From Acidobacteriota bacterium (GTDB lineage: Bacteria > Acidobacteriota > Terriglobia > Bryobacterales > Bryobacteraceae), in assembly GCA_025350695.1 (NCBI GenBank), contig JANXXI010000069.1, positions 1-53,551 of the forward strand: a stretch of DNA of 53,551 nucleotides, in the 5' to 3' direction. This document shows, in pieces, positions 53,393 to 53,551 of this stretch (positions are counted from its first letter, which is position 1; each line of letters begins with the position of its first letter). Both the position numbers and the translations under genes were made by a program. Under the pieces are notes generated by a model. The model did not search any database. It was given only the letters and a program-made list of their open reading frames with translations, and had not been told where the DNA came from.

Positions 53393-53551
53393 GAGCTCTG
53401 CTCTGCCTGGCTGCTGCCTTTCCTCTTCTGGGGCAAGTGACTCATGACCGTATACTGAACGCAGCGAAGGAGCCCGGCAACTGGCTGACGTACTCCGGTA
53501 ATTTCGCCGGGCATCGATTTTCCCCGCTCGACCAGATCAACGAAGCAAATG
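53389..53551 (+). CDS. PQQ-dependent dehydrogenase, N-terminal part only
   Basis: The gene starts with an ATGA overlap and runs past the window edge. The 54 visible residues are a signal peptide (MRALLCLAAAFPLLGQ) and ILNAAKEPGNWLTYSGNFAG followed by HRFSPLDQIN, the standard start of quinoprotein alcohol or glucose dehydrogenases of the beta-propeller type. Such enzymes oxidise alcohols, aldehydes or sugars in the periplasm and pass electrons to a cytochrome c, here probably the upstream diheme protein. Nothing can be said about active-site residues. Confidence 0.8.
   Translation, partial: MRALLCLAAAFPLLGQVTHDRILNAAKEPGNWLTYSGNFAGHRFSPLDQINEAN

Overview
The window looks like chromosomal DNA of an acidobacterium, most likely of the Bryobacter/Solibacter type. 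This rests on gene content, not on a search: an alternative complex III operon fused to a caa3-type oxidase operon, a VWFA-related protein of the kind abundant in Acidobacteria, an NRAMP transporter fused to a universal-stress domain, and many paired or orphan histidine kinases. Starts are often GTG or TTG (gyrA, hflX, hfq, sco, nagZ and others), and genes are packed with many ATGA overlaps.

Layout. 1-1981: tRNA-Lys(TTT) followed by a badly decayed tyrosine recombinase and about 570 bases with no recognisable gene, apparently the scar of an old integrated element. 1982-4324 (minus): hfq, hflX, pgsA. 4464-5480 (minus): a ten-helix transporter-like protein. 5614-10801 (plus): gyrA with its own promoter and terminator, then a cytoplasmic hybrid histidine kinase. 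10798-17733 (minus): a tight four-gene cluster of histidine kinase, methyltransferase with a zinc ribbon, C39-peptidase ABC exporter and second ABC exporter, with no visible precursor peptide, response regulator or HlyD partner. This is the least ordinary system here. 17808-20814: a secreted alpha/beta hydrolase and a convergent parvulin-type isomerase. 20876-24878 (minus): an OmpR/CpxR-type two-component system followed directly by mntH-usp, with a CpxR-like box in between. 25020-26599: a hairpin with a possible small RNA and an orphan sensor kinase.

26701-40594 (plus) is the respiratory core: actABCDEF (quinol to cytochrome c or oxidase), a small linker membrane protein, sco (copper insertion), coxBACD (caa3 oxidase of the A2 type), and a secreted MA-type peptidase/TPR protein. 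Together the products form a quinol oxidation, cytochrome c and oxygen reduction chain that replaces a bc1 complex.

40605-47106 is mixed: a UPF0173 hydrolase fragment, a secreted GH3 glycosidase coupled to a single-domain response regulator, a VWFA-related protein, a rhomboid protease, two tandem paralogous small membrane proteins and a Gfo/Idh/MocA dehydrogenase ending in a triplicated 12-mer. 47187-50111 holds a lipoprotein, a geranylgeranyl-reductase-like flavoprotein and hemL. 50404-53551 holds a secreted charged protein, a Tat-exported molybdenum enzyme with its cytochrome b, and, divergently, a two-heme cytochrome c with the start of a PQQ dehydrogenase that runs off the window. All identifications come from reading motifs and architecture; no database search was run.
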